Assembly: GCF_027988105.1 (NCBI RefSeq) | Contig: NZ_JAQJZJ010000001.1 | Span: 620,001-684,000 of the forward strand | Length of the DNA: 64,000 bases | From: Pseudomonas aestuarii | GTDB taxonomy: Bacteria; Pseudomonadota; Gammaproteobacteria; Pseudomonadales; Pseudomonadaceae | Reading direction: 5' to 3' | In this document: positions 47,383 to 58,119 of the stretch, one piece after another | How the letters are laid out: every line of letters starts with the position of its first letter | How positions within the stretch are numbered: the first letter of the stretch is position 1 | Notes under the pieces: model-generated | The model's database searches: none | What the model was told of the DNA's origin: nothing | What the model saw: only the letters and a program-made list of their open reading frames with translations | Translations under genes and position numbers: made by a program

Positions 47383-48198
47383 TCAGCGCTTCATTGAAGC
47401 GGAAAGATGCGGCTGGATGGCCGTCAGGACTGCCTTGAAGCACTTGGTGTTGCCGGCGACGATCTGGCCCTTCTCGAGGAATTCGTGGCCGCCGGTGAAG
47501 TCGCTAACCAGGCCGCCTGCTTCCTGAATCAGCAGGGCGCCGGCTGCCATGTCCCATTCGGACAGGCCGAACTCCCAGAATGCATCGTAACGGCCGGCGG
47601 CCACGTAGGCCAGGTCCAGGCTGGCAGCACCTGCCCGACGAACGCCGGCGGTCTGGCCAACCAGGTTGCGGAACATGCCCAGGTAGTTTTCCAGGTTGTC
47701 CAGCTGGCTATCGCGGAACGGGAAGCCGGTGCCGAGCAGGGCGCCTTCCAGGCTCTTGCGTGGGCTGACGCGCAGGCGGCGGCCGTTGAGGGCTGCGCCA
47801 CGACCGCGACTGGCGGTGAATTCTTCCTGGCGCACCGGGTCGATGACCACGGCGTGCTCCAGTCGGCCGCGGTATTTGCAGGCCAGGCTGACGGCGAAGT
47901 GCGGCACGCCGCGGATGAAGTTGGTCGTGCCGTCCAGCGGGTCGATGATCCACAAGTAATCGGCGCCTTCACCGCTGCCTTGGATCAGGCCACCTTCCTC
48001 GCCGAGGAAGCCGTGGGTCGGATAAGCCTTGCGCAGCGCTTGGATGATCAGCAGCTCGGCCGAGCGATCGATCTCGGTGACGTAATCCTTGGCATCTTTC
48101 TCGTCGACCGAGATGACGTCCAAGCGTTCGATCGAGCGGAAAATCATTTCACCGGCGCTACGGGCTGCGCGCAGGGCGATATTCAGCATGGGGTGCAT
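47383..48198 (-). CDS. suhB: Inositol monophosphatase-family protein SuhB
   Basis: 271 residues. The metal-binding motifs of the Li+-sensitive phosphatases are present: GEEGG, WIIDPLDGTTNF and WDMAAGALL. Beyond phosphatase activity, E. coli SuhB joins the rRNA antitermination complex, and in P. aeruginosa it influences virulence genes. Divergent from trmJ. Standard length and intact catalytic residues. Confidence 0.96.
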   Translation of the reverse strand: MHPMLNIALRAARSAGEMIFRSIERLDVISVDEKDAKDYVTEIDRSAELLIIQALRKAYPTHGFLGEEGGLIQGSGEGADYLWIIDPLDGTTNFIRGVPHFAVSLACKYRGRLEHAVVIDPVRQEEFTASRGRGAALNGRRLRVSPRKSLEGALLGTGFPFRDSQLDNLENYLGMFRNLVGQTAGVRRAGAASLDLAYVAAGRYDAFWEFGLSEWDMAAGALLIQEAGGLVSDFTGGHEFLEKGQIVAGNTKCFKAVLTAIQPHLSASMKR

Positions 48199-48343
48199 GG
48201 GTGATTCACCTGGGTCGTTAAAGAAAGCCGGCCATATTAGCAGAAAAGGCTGGTGGATGAAGTGCCGTCTGTGTCTTGCATGGCATTACCCCGAGCGGTT
48301 CTGTAAGCTTTGCTGCCCTTGGCTGCCCATGTGAGCGTTTGCG

Positions 48344-49123
48344 TTGCTGCAAAATATTCGAGTGGTTCTGGTTAATACCAGTCATCCCGGCAATATCGGC
48401 GGTGCTGCGCGCGCCATGAAAAACATGGGCCTGTCGCGCCTGGTGCTGGTCGATCCGATGGACTTTCCCAGTGGCGATGCGGTGGCCAGGGCTTCGGGCG
48501 CGACTGATATTCTCGAGGCTGCGCAGGTCGTCGGCACGCTCGAAGAAGCGTTGGTCGGTTGCAGTCTGGTGCTGGGCACCAGTGCGCGCGATCGGCGCAT
48601 ACCCTGGCCGTTGCTCGATCCACGCGAGTGCGGGCTGGCTGCGTGCGAACAGGCCCTGCAGGGTGGCGAGGTGGCCTTGGTGTTCGGTCGTGAGTACGCA
48701 GGCCTGACCAACGAAGAGCTGCAGCGATGTCATTTTCATGTGCACATTCCGTCTGATCCGGATTTCAGTTCGCTAAACCTGGCGGCGGCAGTGCAGGTGC
48801 TGGCCTATGAAGTGCGCATGGCCTGGCTGGCGGCGCAGAATCAGCCGACCAAGACGCTCAAGCTGGAGACCACGGCGATTCAGAGTTCCCAGCCGGTGAC
48901 GACGGACGAGTTGGAGTCCTTTTATGCGCATCTGCAGCTCGCGCTGGTCGAGATCGGTTTCCTTGATCCGGCCAAGCCGCGGCATTTGATGAGCCGCTTA
49001 CGGCGACTGTACGGCCGTAGCGGTATCAGTAAACTGGAAATGAATATCTTGCGTGGCATTCTGACGGAAACCGTCAAGGCGGCGCGTGGTGAGCACCATA
49101 AGCAGGGGAAAACTGATGTTTGA
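48344..49123 (+). CDS. trmJ: tRNA (cytidine/uridine-2'-O)-methyltransferase TrmJ
   Basis: 259 residues from TTG 48344 ([20 protein letters not shown]), the only start that keeps the conserved N-terminus. SPOUT knot motifs: [36 protein letters not shown] and [19 protein letters not shown]. It 2'-O-methylates position 32 of certain tRNAs. Overlaps cysE by 8 bp. Confidence 0.94.
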   Translation: MLQNIRVVLVNTSHPGNIGGAARAMKNMGLSRLVLVDPMDFPSGDAVARASGATDILEAAQVVGTLEEALVGCSLVLGTSARDRRIPWPLLDPRECGLAACEQALQGGEVALVFGREYAGLTNEELQRCHFHVHIPSDPDFSSLNLAAAVQVLAYEVRMAWLAAQNQPTKTLKLETTAIQSSQPVTTDELESFYAHLQLALVEIGFLDPAKPRHLMSRLRRLYGRSGISKLEMNILRGILTETVKAARGEHHKQGKTDV

Positions 49124-49895
49124 GCGCATGCGGGAAGATATCCAGGGCGTATTTCATCGCGATCCGGCGGCGCGTAATGCGCTGGAGGTGGTCACCTGCT
49201 ATCCGGGCCTGCACGCAGTCTGGCTGCATCGCCTGGCTCATGCACTGTGGACGTCCGGCTGGAAGTGGTTGGCGCGGGTGGTCTCCAATCTGGGGCGCTG
49301 GTTGACCGGAATCGAGATCCATCCAGGGGCGAAGATTGGCCGACGCTTCTTCATTGACCATGGCATGGGCATCGTCATTGGCGAGACGGCCGAGATTGGC
49401 AATGATGTCACCCTGTATCAGGGCGTGACCCTGGGCGGCACCAGCTGGAACAAGGGCAAGCGCCATCCGACGCTGGAAGATGGCGTGGTGGTCGGTGCGG
49501 GGGCCAAGGTGCTCGGGCCGTTTACGGTGGGCGCGGGGGCCAAGATCGGCTCCAATGCAGTGGTGACCAAGGAGGTACCGGCGGGGGCGACCGCAGTCGG
49601 TATCCCCGGGCGAATCATCGTCAAGGTGGATGACGAGCAAGCGGCCAAGCGTCAGGCCATGGCGGAAAAACTGGGCTTCGATGCCTATGGCGTCGGTCAG
49701 GACATGCCGGACCCGGTGGCGCGCGCCATTGGTCAGTTGCTCGATCACTTGCAGGCGGTTGACGGGCGCCTGGAGGGCATGTGCAAGGCGCTCAACGAGT
49801 TGGGGAGTGACTACCGCGCCAAGGAGTTGCCGGCGCTACGTGACGAGGACTTCGTTGGTGTGTGCAAGGATCAGGATGACAAGCCGGCGGCGTGA
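49116..49895 (+). CDS. cysE: Serine O-acetyltransferase
   Basis: 259 residues from ATG 49116. N-terminal helical part, then hexapeptide-repeat left-handed helix with [42 protein letters not shown] and [19 protein letters not shown]. It makes O-acetylserine for cysteine synthesis; placement just before the isc operon links sulfur supply to Fe-S cluster assembly. The frame upstream to 49086 is a shadow of trmJ. Confidence 0.95.
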   Translation: MFERMREDIQGVFHRDPAARNALEVVTCYPGLHAVWLHRLAHALWTSGWKWLARVVSNLGRWLTGIEIHPGAKIGRRFFIDHGMGIVIGETAEIGNDVTLYQGVTLGGTSWNKGKRHPTLEDGVVVGAGAKVLGPFTVGAGAKIGSNAVVTKEVPAGATAVGIPGRIIVKVDDEQAAKRQAMAEKLGFDAYGVGQDMPDPVARAIGQLLDHLQAVDGRLEGMCKALNELGSDYRAKELPALRDEDFVGVCKDQDDKPAA

Positions 49896-49969
49896 TGCGT
49901 CGGGGCGGGCGCTTTGCTATGCTGGGCGCCCTCCAGCGGCGGCTAATCCCGAGTAAAACCCTTGGTCTT

Positions 49970-50002
49970 ATAGTTGACTTAAATACTCGGGAATTGCATA
50001 CT
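49970..50002 (+). promoter_or_regulatory. iscR promoter with type-1 IscR binding site
   Basis: TTGACT (49974-49979), 17 bp, CATACT (49997-50002). The 25-bp stretch 49970-49994, beginning ATAGTTGACTTAAAT, closely fits the type-1 IscR consensus ATASYYGACTRWWWYAGTCRRSTAT and covers the -35. IscR with a [2Fe-2S] cluster should therefore repress this promoter. A poorer half-matching 25-mer lies directly upstream (49945-49969). Confidence 0.8.
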
Positions 50003-50035
50003 CGCCGCAAATTGTGATCCCGTGGTAACTCCCTC

Positions 50036-50527
50036 ATGCGACTAACCACCAAAGGCCGTTACGCTGTCACCGCCATGCTCGATCTGGCGTTGCATGCGCA
50101 GCATGGGCCGGTGTCCCTGGCCGATATCTCCGAGCGTCAGGGTATCTCCCTGTCATACCTCGAGCAGCTGTTCGCCAAGCTGCGCCGGAGCAATCTGGTG
50201 TCCAGCGTGCGTGGTCCCGGTGGCGGTTATCAGTTGTCGCGCGACATGCAGGGTATCCAGGTAGCCGAAGTAATCGATGCGGTCAACGAGTCGGTCGATG
50301 CCACGCGCTGTCAGGGGCAGGGCGATTGCCATAGCGGCGATACCTGCTTGACCCATCATTTGTGGTGCGACCTGAGTCAGCAGATTCATGAGTTCCTCAG
50401 TGGCATCAGTTTGGCTGATCTGGTGACGCGCCGCGAAGTGCAGGAGATCGCGCAGTGTCAGGATCAGCGACGCACTAATGGCAGGATGCCGCACTTGGAC
50501 AAGATTGCAGCATCCACCGTCGATTGA
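50036..50527 (+). CDS. iscR: Fe-S cluster regulator IscR
   Basis: 163 residues, Rrf2 family. N-terminal winged helix ([39 protein letters not shown]) and the cluster-ligating [17 protein letters not shown] with three Cys and a His. It senses Fe-S demand and controls the isc operon downstream; its own binding site overlaps the promoter. iscS follows after 49 bp with a good ribosome site. Confidence 0.97.
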   Translation: MRLTTKGRYAVTAMLDLALHAQHGPVSLADISERQGISLSYLEQLFAKLRRSNLVSSVRGPGGGYQLSRDMQGIQVAEVIDAVNESVDATRCQGQGDCHSGDTCLTHHLWCDLSQQIHEFLSGISLADLVTRREVQEIAQCQDQRRTNGRMPHLDKIAASTVD

Positions 50528-50576
50528 ACGTAGGGTGCCGGCCCGCGTGGCCCGAAACCTGATTAGGAGAAGATCA

Positions 50577-51791
50577 ATGAAATTGCCGATTTACCTCGAT
50601 TATTCCGCCACCACCCCGGTCGATCCGCGTGTGGCGCAAAAGATGAGTGAGTGTTTGCTGGTTGATGGCAACTTCGGCAATCCGGCATCGCGCTCCCATG
50701 TGTTTGGCTGGAAGGCCGAGGAGGCTGTTGAGAATGGTCGCCGTCAGGTCGCCGAGCTGGTCAATGCCGATCCGCGCGAGATCGTTTGGACCTCCGGTGC
50801 CACCGAGTCGAACAACCTGGCGATCAAGGGCATTGCGCACTTCTACAGTGGCAAGGGCAAGCACATCGTCACCTCGAAGATCGAGCACAAGGCGGTGCTG
50901 GACACCACCCGCCAGTTGGAGCGCGAAGGCTTCGAGGTGACCTATATCGAACCGGGTGAAGACGGGCTGATTACTCCGGCCATGGTCGAGGCGGCGCTGC
51001 GCGAGGACACCATTCTGGTGTCGATCATGCATGTGAACAACGAAATCGGCACCATCAACGATATCGCCGGCATCGGTGAAGTGACCCGTTCGCATGGCGT
51101 GTTCTTTCACGTCGATGCGGCGCAGTCCACCGGCAAGGTGGCCATCGATCTGGACAAGCTCAAGGTCGACCTGATGTCCTTCTCGGCACACAAGACCTAC
51201 GGGCCCAAGGGCGTTGGTGCGCTCTACGTTCGGCGCAAGCCACGTGTGCGTCTGGAGGCCCAGACCCATGGCGGTGGTCATGAGCGCGGTATGCGCTCCG
51301 GCACCCTGGCGACTCACCAGATCGTCGGCATGGGCGAAGCCTTCCGGATTGCCAAAGAAGAAATGGCCCAGGAAAACCTGCGCATCAAGGCCTTGCGTGA
51401 TCGTTTCTTCGAGCAGGTCGATGGCCTGGAAGAGTTGTACGTCAACGGCAGCATGACCTCGCGTGTGCCGCACAACCTCAACCTCAGCTTCAACTATGTC
51501 GAAGGCGAGTCGTTGATCATGGCGCTCAAGGATCTGGCGGTATCGTCGGGTTCGGCCTGTACCTCGGCCTCGCTTGAGCCGTCCTATGTGTTGCGCGCCC
51601 TGGGCCGTAACGACGAGTTGGCGCACAGTTCAATCCGTTTCACCTTCGGCCGGTTCACCACTGACGAAGAAGTCGACTACGCCGCGCAGAAGGTTCGTGA
51701 GGCGGTCACCAAGCTGCGTGAACTGTCGCCGCTGTGGGATATGTTCAAAGAGGGTGTCGATCTGTCCAAGGTCGAGTGGGCTGCACACTAA
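50577..51791 (+). CDS. iscS: Cysteine desulfurase IscS
   Basis: 404 residues from ATG 50577 after TAGGAGA. PLP lysine in [12 protein letters not shown] (near 206), catalytic Cys in [21 protein letters not shown] (near 328). It supplies sulfur from cysteine to IscU and to tRNA thiolation. The C-terminus [11 protein letters not shown] is the IscU-docking tail. Confidence 0.98.
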   Translation: MKLPIYLDYSATTPVDPRVAQKMSECLLVDGNFGNPASRSHVFGWKAEEAVENGRRQVAELVNADPREIVWTSGATESNNLAIKGIAHFYSGKGKHIVTSKIEHKAVLDTTRQLEREGFEVTYIEPGEDGLITPAMVEAALREDTILVSIMHVNNEIGTINDIAGIGEVTRSHGVFFHVDAAQSTGKVAIDLDKLKVDLMSFSAHKTYGPKGVGALYVRRKPRVRLEAQTHGGGHERGMRSGTLATHQIVGMGEAFRIAKEEMAQENLRIKALRDRFFEQVDGLEELYVNGSMTSRVPHNLNLSFNYVEGESLIMALKDLAVSSGSACTSASLEPSYVLRALGRNDELAHSSIRFTFGRFTTDEEVDYAAQKVREAVTKLRELSPLWDMFKEGVDLSKVEWAAH

Positions 51792-51832
51792 AGCTGCCGT
51801 TGAGCAGCCCCTGATGAGAGAGGAATACCAGC

Positions 51833-52219
51833 ATGGCTTACAGTGAAAAGGTTATTGATCACTACGAAAATCCGCGCAACGTCGGCAAGATGGACGCGGA
51901 AGATCCGGATGTCGGGACCGGCATGGTCGGCGCCCCGGCCTGCGGCGACGTGATGCGCTTGCAGATCAAGGTCAACGAGCAGGGCGTGATTGAAGACGCC
52001 AAGTTCAAGACATATGGCTGCGGTTCCGCGATTGCCTCCAGCTCCCTCGCCACCGAGTGGATGAAGGGCAAGACCCTGGATGAGGCGGAAACCATCAAGA
52101 ACACTCACCTCGCCGAAGAGTTGGCGTTGCCACCGGTTAAAATTCACTGTTCGGTACTCGCCGAGGACGCCATCAAGGCGGCCGTGCGTGATTACAAGCA
52201 GAAGAAAGGTTTGCTCTAA
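51833..52219 (+). CDS. iscU: Fe-S scaffold protein IscU
   Basis: 128 residues with the three ligand cysteines in GAPACGDVM (37), [11 protein letters not shown] (63) and [11 protein letters not shown] (106), Asp39, and the HscA recognition motif LPPVK. It assembles [2Fe-2S] clusters with IscS and hands them on through HscA-HscB. Confidence 0.98.
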   Translation: MAYSEKVIDHYENPRNVGKMDAEDPDVGTGMVGAPACGDVMRLQIKVNEQGVIEDAKFKTYGCGSAIASSSLATEWMKGKTLDEAETIKNTHLAEELALPPVKIHCSVLAEDAIKAAVRDYKQKKGLL

Positions 52220-52230
52220 GGAGGTTGTCG

Positions 52231-52554
52231 ATGGCTATCAGCATGACCGAAGCTGCCGCTCAGCATGTGCGGCGTTCGCTTGAAGGGCGCGGTAAGGGCG
52301 ATGGCATCCGCCTGGCCGTGCGCACTACGGGCTGTTCGGGCCTGGCTTATGTGCTGGAGTTCGTCGACGAGGCCGCCAGCGAAGACCAGGTGTTCGAGAC
52401 TCACGGGGTCAAGGTGATCATCGATCCCAAGAGCCTGGTGTACCTCGACGGCACCGAACTGGACTTCGTCAAGGAAGGGTTGAACGAAGGTTTCAAATTC
52501 AATAATCCTAACGTGCGCGGCGAGTGTGGCTGCGGCGAAAGCTTCAACATCTGA
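52231..52554 (+). CDS. iscA: Fe-S carrier IscA
   Basis: 107 residues from ATG 52231 after AAGGAGG. A-type carrier motif: Cys in TTGCSGLAY and CGC in [11 protein letters not shown]. Carries clusters or iron to apo-targets. An in-frame ATG/ATG at 52225 is less well placed relative to the ribosome site. Confidence 0.97.
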   Translation: MAISMTEAAAQHVRRSLEGRGKGDGIRLAVRTTGCSGLAYVLEFVDEAASEDQVFETHGVKVIIDPKSLVYLDGTELDFVKEGLNEGFKFNNPNVRGECGCGESFNI

Positions 52555-52561
52555 GGCCTTT

Positions 52562-53083
52562 GTGGGTAGTCCTTGTCATTTCGCCCTGTTTGATCTGCAG
52601 CCAAGCTTCCGTCTGGATCTTGAGCAGTTGGCCGTGCGTTATCGCGACCTGGCGCGCACTGTCCATCCGGATCGTTTTGCCGATGCCCCTGATCGTGAGC
52701 AGCGCTTGGCGCTGGAGCATTCGGCCAGCCTCAATGAGGCCTATAGCACCCTGAAAAGTGCCCCCAAGCGCGCGCGCTACCTGTTGGCCTTGAGTGGGCC
52801 GGAGTTGCCCCTGGAGGTCACGGTGCAAGACCCGGACTTCCTGCTGCAGCAGATGCATTGGCGTGAAGAGCTGGAAGATCTGCAGGACAGCGCTGACTTG
52901 GCGGGTGTGGCGACGTTCAAGTGCCGCCTGAAGATTGCTCAGGATGAGTTGCATGAAAGCTTTGCCGTTTGTTGGGATGATTCGTTGCGTCGCGCGGAGG
53001 CCGAGCGCCTGATGCGCCGCATGCAGTTTCTCGACAAGCTTTCCCACGAGGTGCGCCAGCTGGAAGAGCGCCTCGACGATTAA
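52562..53083 (+). CDS. hscB: Fe-S co-chaperone HscB
   Basis: 173 residues from GTG 52562 ([16 protein letters not shown]), 7 bp after iscA. J-domain with HPD motif (TVHPDRFAD) and the C-terminal three-helix IscU-binding region. It delivers IscU to HscA and stimulates its ATPase. The longer open frame from 52526 lies within iscA. Confidence 0.96.
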   Translation: MGSPCHFALFDLQPSFRLDLEQLAVRYRDLARTVHPDRFADAPDREQRLALEHSASLNEAYSTLKSAPKRARYLLALSGPELPLEVTVQDPDFLLQQMHWREELEDLQDSADLAGVATFKCRLKIAQDELHESFAVCWDDSLRRAEAERLMRRMQFLDKLSHEVRQLEERLDD

Positions 53084-53136
53084 CCCTCGCGCAGCCAACG
53101 TGGCACGCCTGATATACAGATAAGCATTTATTACTC

Positions 53137-55002
53137 ATGGCCTTACTGCAGATCGCTGAGCCCGGACAGAGCCCCCAGCCCCACCAGCGTCGGTTGGCGG
53201 TGGGGATTGATCTGGGAACCACTAATTCGCTGGTCGCTGCCCTGCGCAGCGGCCTGTCCGAGCCGATCGCCGATGCCGCAGGGCAGGTCATTCTGCCCTC
53301 GGCGGTGCGCTATCACGCCGACCATGTCGAGGTCGGTGAGGCCGCCAGGCTGGCCGCATCGGCTGACCCGCTGAATACCGTGCTGTCAGTCAAGCGCCTG
53401 ATGGGGCGCGGCCTGGCCGACGTCAAGCAGTTGGGCGAGCAGTTGCCCTATCGCTTTGTCGACGGCGAGTCGCACATGCCCTTCATCGATACGGTGCAGG
53501 GGCCGAAAAGCCCGGTCGAAGTGTCTGCCGATATCCTCAAGGTATTGCGCCTGCGTGCTGAGGCCGCTCTGGGTGGCGAGCTGGTTGGTGCGGTGATCAC
53601 GGTGCCGGCCTACTTCGATGATTCCCAGCGCCAGGCCACCAAGGATGCGGCGCGCTTGGCCGGCTTGAATGTGCTGCGCCTGCTCAATGAGCCGACCGCT
53701 GCGGCCGTGGCTTATGGCCTGGACCAGCATGCCGAGGGCGTGGTGGCGATCTATGACCTGGGCGGCGGCACCTTCGATATCTCTATTTTGCGTCTTACCG
53801 GCGGGGTTTTCGAGGTCATGGCCACCGGCGGTGACAGTGCCTTGGGTGGTGACGATTTCGATCATGCAATTGCAGGCTGGATAATCGAGCAGGCCGGTCT
53901 TTCGGCCGATCTCGATCCGGGCGAACAGCGCAGTCTGCTGCAGGCCGCCTGCGTGGCCAAGGAAACCCTGACCAGTTGTGCTACGGCCCAGCTGAGTCAT
54001 GGGGCCTGGCAGGGGCAGTTGAGTCGTGAGCAGTTCGAGGCGTTGATCGAGCCGATGCTGGCGCGCAGCCTCAAGGCCTGTCGGCGTGCCGTGCGCGACG
54101 CCGGCATCGAGCTGGAAGAAGTCCAGGCCGTGGTCATGGTCGGTGGTTCGACCCGCGTGCCGCGTGTACGCCAGGTAGTCGCCGAGATGTTTGCTCGCGA
54201 GCCCTTGACCGATATCGACCCGGATCAGGTTGTGGCCATTGGTGCCGCGATCCAGGCCGATGCCCTGGCGGGTAACAAGCGTGCCGATGGTGACGAGCTG
54301 CTGCTGCTCGATGTCATTCCGCTGTCGCTTGGCCTGGAAACCATGGGTGGGCTGATGGAGAAGGTGATTCCACGCAACACCACCATTCCGGTGGCGCGTG
54401 CCCAGGACTTCACCACCTATAAAGATGGCCAGACGGCCATGATGATTCATGTATTGCAAGGTGAGCGCGAGCTGATCAGCGATTGCCGCTCCCTGGCGCG
54501 TTTCGAGTTGCGCGGTATTCCGCCCATGGTTGCCGGTGCGGCGAAGATTCGTGTGACCTTCCAGGTCGATGCCGATGGTTTGCTCGGCGTAGCAGCCCGC
54601 GAGCTGGCGTCGGGCGTGGAGGCGAGCATCCAGGTCAAGCCGTCTTACGGGCTTACCGATGGCGAAATCGCGCGAATGCTGCAGGACTCGTTCAAGAATG
54701 CCGGTGACGACAAGGTCGCCCGTGTCTTGCGTGAGCTGCAGGTGGATGCCCAGCGGCTGATCGAGGCGGTAGAGGCTGCCTTGCAAGCCGATGGCGAGCG
54801 TTTGCTGGACGCCGATGAGCGCCTGGCAATCGATGCGCAAATGCAGCAATTGCGCGAGCTGATGGTGGGTAACGATGGCTTGGCCATCGAGCAGCAGACC
54901 AAACGTTTGACCCAGTTGACCGATGCCTTTGCCGCTCGCCGCCTGGATGCCACGGTCAAGGCCGCATTGGCTGGCCGTAGTCTTAATGAAATCGAGGAAT
55001 AA
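53137..55002 (+). CDS. hscA: Fe-S chaperone HscA (Hsp70 family)
   Basis: 621 residues. Hsp70 motifs: [46 protein letters not shown] and [12 protein letters not shown], then the substrate-binding domain. Specialised for IscU (LPPVK motif). fdx starts 2 bp after its stop. Confidence 0.97.
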   Translation: MALLQIAEPGQSPQPHQRRLAVGIDLGTTNSLVAALRSGLSEPIADAAGQVILPSAVRYHADHVEVGEAARLAASADPLNTVLSVKRLMGRGLADVKQLGEQLPYRFVDGESHMPFIDTVQGPKSPVEVSADILKVLRLRAEAALGGELVGAVITVPAYFDDSQRQATKDAARLAGLNVLRLLNEPTAAAVAYGLDQHAEGVVAIYDLGGGTFDISILRLTGGVFEVMATGGDSALGGDDFDHAIAGWIIEQAGLSADLDPGEQRSLLQAACVAKETLTSCATAQLSHGAWQGQLSREQFEALIEPMLARSLKACRRAVRDAGIELEEVQAVVMVGGSTRVPRVRQVVAEMFAREPLTDIDPDQVVAIGAAIQADALAGNKRADGDELLLLDVIPLSLGLETMGGLMEKVIPRNTTIPVARAQDFTTYKDGQTAMMIHVLQGERELISDCRSLARFELRGIPPMVAGAAKIRVTFQVDADGLLGVAARELASGVEASIQVKPSYGLTDGEIARMLQDSFKNAGDDKVARVLRELQVDAQRLIEAVEAALQADGERLLDADERLAIDAQMQQLRELMVGNDGLAIEQQTKRLTQLTDAFAARRLDATVKAALAGRSLNEIEE

Positions 55003-55004
55003 GC

Positions 55005-55343
55005 ATGCCGCAGGTGATTTTTCTGCCCAACGCCGACCACTGCCCTGAAGGGGCGGTGCTTGAAGCGCAGCCGGGCGAAACGGTGCTCAACGTCGCGCTG
55101 CGCAACGGTATCGACATCGAGCATGCCTGTGAGAAATCCTGTGCCTGCACGACCTGTCATGTGGTGGTTCGCGAGGGGTTTGCCTCCATGGATCCATCCG
55201 ACGAACTCGAAGACGATATGCTGGACAAGGCCTGGGGACTGGAGCCTAATTCGCGGCTGTCTTGCCAGGCTGTGGTGGCTGAACAGGATCTGGTGGTCGA
55301 GATCCCCAGGTACACCATCAATCAAGTGTCCGAAGGGCATTGA
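55005..55343 (+). CDS. fdx: [2Fe-2S] ferredoxin of the isc operon
   Basis: 112 residues; cluster ligands Cys42, Cys48 and Cys51 (CEKSCACTTC) and Cys87 (SRLSCQAV), exactly as in E. coli Fdx; Cys46 is the extra conserved residue. It provides electrons for cluster assembly on IscU. Confidence 0.97.
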   Translation: MPQVIFLPNADHCPEGAVLEAQPGETVLNVALRNGIDIEHACEKSCACTTCHVVVREGFASMDPSDELEDDMLDKAWGLEPNSRLSCQAVVAEQDLVVEIPRYTINQVSEGH

Positions 55344-55365
55344 ACACTCGGCAAGGGAGCAGGTC

Positions 55366-55566
55366 ATGAGTCTCAAATGGTCCGATGTGCTGGAAATCGC
55401 GATCCAGTTGGCGGAAAGCAAGCCTGACATTGATCCGCGTTTCGTCAATTTCGTCGACCTGCATCGCTGGGTGCTGGCGTTGCCGGATTTTTCCGACGAT
55501 CCGCAGCGTGGCGGCGAGAAAGTGCTTGAAGCCATTCAGGCCGCCTGGATCGAAGAGGCGGAGTGA
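55366..55566 (+). CDS. iscX: IscX (YfhJ), Fe-S assembly accessory protein
   Basis: 66 residues from ATG 55366: LKWSDVLEIAIQLAESKPDIDP and the C-terminal FSDDPQRGGEKVLEAIQAAWIEE. A small acidic helical protein that binds IscS and iron and adjusts the rate of cluster assembly. Last gene of the isc operon. Confidence 0.95.
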   Translation: MSLKWSDVLEIAIQLAESKPDIDPRFVNFVDLHRWVLALPDFSDDPQRGGEKVLEAIQAAWIEEAE

Positions 55567-55681
55567 CCCGCTTGTAAGCCATAAGTGGCAAGCTGCTAAC
55601 CCGTTGGCGATTACCCAGGTCGACGACGCTTGCTTGGCGCTACTGGTGCGCCGCTTGGCACTGCTCTTATGTTTTCCCCCC

Positions 55682-55714
55682 AAACCCGCGTATAATTCGC
55701 GGGTTTAATTTTTC
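55682..55714 (+). terminator. Terminator of the isc operon with a -10 box in its loop
   Basis: Perfect 9-bp stem AAACCCGCG (55682-55690) / CGCGGGTTT (55698-55706), loop TATAATT, then AATTTTTC. The loop contains an exact TATAAT (55691-55696) at a suitable distance before ndk, so the same bases probably serve as the ndk -10 box. The corresponding -35 is poor (TATGTT at 17 bp). Confidence 0.75.
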
Positions 55715-55742
55715 GTATTACCCACCGTTTCTGGAGTTACAC

Positions 55743-56174
55743 ATGGCTGTTCAACGTACTTTCTCCATCATCAAGCCCGACGCTGTTGCCAAGAATGTTA
55801 TCGGCGAGATCGTTAGCCGTTTCGAAAAAGCCGGCCTGCGCGTCGTTGCCTCGAAAATGGTCCAGCTGTCCGAGCGCGAAGCTGGCGGTTTTTACGCCGA
55901 GCACAGCGAGCGCGGCTTCTTCAAGGATCTGGTTGCCTTCATGGTTTCGGGTCCGGTTATCGTTCAGGTGCTGGAAGGTGAAGATGCCATCGCCAAGAAC
56001 CGTGAGCTGATGGGCGCAACCAACCCGAAAGAAGCGGCTGCCGGCACCATTCGCGCCGATTTCGCCGTATCCATCGACGAGAACGCGGTACACGGTTCCG
56101 ATTCCGAGGCGTCCGCCGCTCGTGAAATCGCTTACTTCTTCTCCGCTACCGAGGTATGTGCGCGCATTCGCTAA
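55743..56174 (+). CDS. ndk: Nucleoside diphosphate kinase
   Basis: 143 residues: [18 protein letters not shown] and the active-site His in [15 protein letters not shown]. Balances nucleoside triphosphate pools. Followed by rlmN after 24 bp. Confidence 0.98.
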   Translation: MAVQRTFSIIKPDAVAKNVIGEIVSRFEKAGLRVVASKMVQLSEREAGGFYAEHSERGFFKDLVAFMVSGPVIVQVLEGEDAIAKNRELMGATNPKEAAAGTIRADFAVSIDENAVHGSDSEASAAREIAYFFSATEVCARIR

Positions 56175-56198
56175 GGCGACGCGTGCGAGGGTGAAGCC

Positions 56199-57347
56199 AT
56201 GACTGAAGCGACCGGCAAAATCAATCTACTGGGTCTGACCCAGGCAGAAATGGAACAATTCTTCGAGGACATCGGGGAAAAGCGTTTCCGTGCCGGTCAG
56301 TTGATGAAGTGGATTCACCACTTTGGCGTCGATGATTTCGATGTCATGAGCAACGTAAGCAAGGTCTTGCGGGAAAAACTCAAGGCCTGTGCTGAAATTC
56401 GTGGCCCGGAAGTGGTCAGCGAAGATATTTCTACTGATGGCACGCGCAAGTGGGTGGTGCGGGTGGCGTCAGGCAGTTGTGTGGAAACCGTATATATCCC
56501 GCAAGGTACGCGCGGCACCCTGTGTGTTTCCTCGCAGGCGGGCTGTGCTCTGGATTGCAGTTTCTGCTCGACTGGTAAGCAAGGCTTCAACAGCGATCTG
56601 AGCGCCGCCGAAGTGATCGGCCAGGTGTGGATCGCCAACAAGTCGTTCGGTAGCGTGCCCGCCAGGGTCGATCGCGCCATCACCAATGTGGTGATGATGG
56701 GCATGGGCGAGCCGCTGCTGAACTTCGATAACGTGGTCGCCGCCATGAAGATCATGATGGACGACCTCGGTTATGGTATCTCCAAGCGCAAGGTGACCCT
56801 GTCCACCTCGGGCGTGGTGCCGATGATCGACAAGCTGGGCGAAGTCATCGACGTGTCCCTGGCCTTGTCGCTGCATGCGCCGAACGATGAGTTGCGCAAC
56901 CAGTTGGTGCCGATCAACAAGAAGTATCCGCTGGAGATGCTGCTGGCGGCGTGCCAGCGTTATGTCTCGCGTCTCGGCGAGAAGCGTGTGCTGACCATCG
57001 AGTACACGCTGCTCAAGGATGTCAACGATAAGCCCGAGCACGCTGAGCAGATGATCGCACTTCTGCAAAATGTACCTTGCAAGATCAACCTGATTCCGTT
57101 TAATCCCTTCCCCTTCTCGGGTTACGAGCGGCCGAGCAACAATGCCATTCGCCGTTTCCAGGATCTGCTGCACAAAGCCGGGCACAATGTCACCGTGCGC
57201 ACCACGCGCGGCGAAGACATCGATGCTGCCTGCGGCCAGTTGGTCGGCCAGGTCATGGATCGTACTCGTCGTAGCGAACGCTACATCGCCGTGCGTGAGT
57301 TGAGTAGCGAGGCCGAGACGCCGAGTTCCGCCGCCAATCGAACTTGA
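56199..57347 (+). CDS. rlmN: Dual-specificity rRNA/tRNA adenine-C2 methyltransferase RlmN
   Basis: 382 residues. Radical-SAM motif [15 protein letters not shown] with the CxxxCxxC cluster ligands, and the C-terminal [10 protein letters not shown] with the second catalytic Cys. Methylates A2503 of 23S rRNA and A37 of some tRNAs. Regular length; pilF follows 13 bp later. Confidence 0.97.
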   Translation: MTEATGKINLLGLTQAEMEQFFEDIGEKRFRAGQLMKWIHHFGVDDFDVMSNVSKVLREKLKACAEIRGPEVVSEDISTDGTRKWVVRVASGSCVETVYIPQGTRGTLCVSSQAGCALDCSFCSTGKQGFNSDLSAAEVIGQVWIANKSFGSVPARVDRAITNVVMMGMGEPLLNFDNVVAAMKIMMDDLGYGISKRKVTLSTSGVVPMIDKLGEVIDVSLALSLHAPNDELRNQLVPINKKYPLEMLLAACQRYVSRLGEKRVLTIEYTLLKDVNDKPEHAEQMIALLQNVPCKINLIPFNPFPFSGYERPSNNAIRRFQDLLHKAGHNVTVRTTRGEDIDAACGQLVGQVMDRTRRSERYIAVRELSSEAETPSSAANRT

Positions 57348-57360
57348 AGAGAGGATACCC

Positions 57361-58119
57361 ATGACCCTGCGCCCAGCGCTGTTCTTGTTAATCGCCAGCC
57401 TGTTGGCAGGCTGTGTGTCGACTGGCGACGTCGACCCGATGAGAACCGAAAAAGGGCGTGATGGTGCGCGTGATGCCTACATTCAGCTGGGGCTCGGTTA
57501 TCTGCAGCAAGGCGCCAGTGAGCGGGCCAAGGTGCCGTTGAAAAAGGCACTCGACCTCGACCCGTCCAACGCGGATGCGCATGCGGCTCTGGCGTTGGTG
57601 TTTCAGCACGAAATGGAATACAAGCTGGCCGATGAGCATTATCGCACCGCGTTATCGCAACGCCGCGACGATGCCCGGCTGTTGAATAACTACGGTGGTT
57701 TCCTGTTCGAGCAGGAGCGCTATCAGGAGGCGCTCGAGCATTATCAGCAAGCTTCGCGCGATACCCTTTACCCCGAGCGGTCACGGGTGTTCGAGAACCT
57801 TGGTTTGACTGCCTTGAAGCTCAATCAGCGCGACCAGGCGAAAACCTATTTCGCGCGCTCGCTTCGCCTGAATAGTCGCCAGCCGCGGGCACTCCTCGAG
57901 ATGGCGGTCATGCTCTACGAGGACAAGCAATATGTGCCGGCGCGCGGCTATTACGATAGCTACAGCCTGCTGGCCGAGCAGAATGCGCGTAGCCTGTTGC
58001 TCGGCGCGAATCTGGCGACCATCTTCGAGGATCGCGACACGGCGGCCAGCCTGGGTCTGCAATTGAAACGTCTTTATCCCGGTACGCCGGAATATCAGCA
58101 ATATCGGTCGGAGCAATGA
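57361..58119 (+). CDS. pilF: Type IV pilus pilotin PilF (lipoprotein, TPR)
   Basis: 252 residues. Lipoprotein signal with lipobox LLAGC (Cys near 19), followed by six TPR repeats (for example AYIQLGLGYLQQGASERAK, NADAHAALALVFQHEME). PilF directs the PilQ secretin to the outer membrane, so the organism is expected to make type IV pili. Its stop overlaps the next gene by 4 bp. Confidence 0.95.
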   Translation: MTLRPALFLLIASLLAGCVSTGDVDPMRTEKGRDGARDAYIQLGLGYLQQGASERAKVPLKKALDLDPSNADAHAALALVFQHEMEYKLADEHYRTALSQRRDDARLLNNYGGFLFEQERYQEALEHYQQASRDTLYPERSRVFENLGLTALKLNQRDQAKTYFARSLRLNSRQPRALLEMAVMLYEDKQYVPARGYYDSYSLLAEQNARSLLLGANLATIFEDRDTAASLGLQLKRLYPGTPEYQQYRSEQ

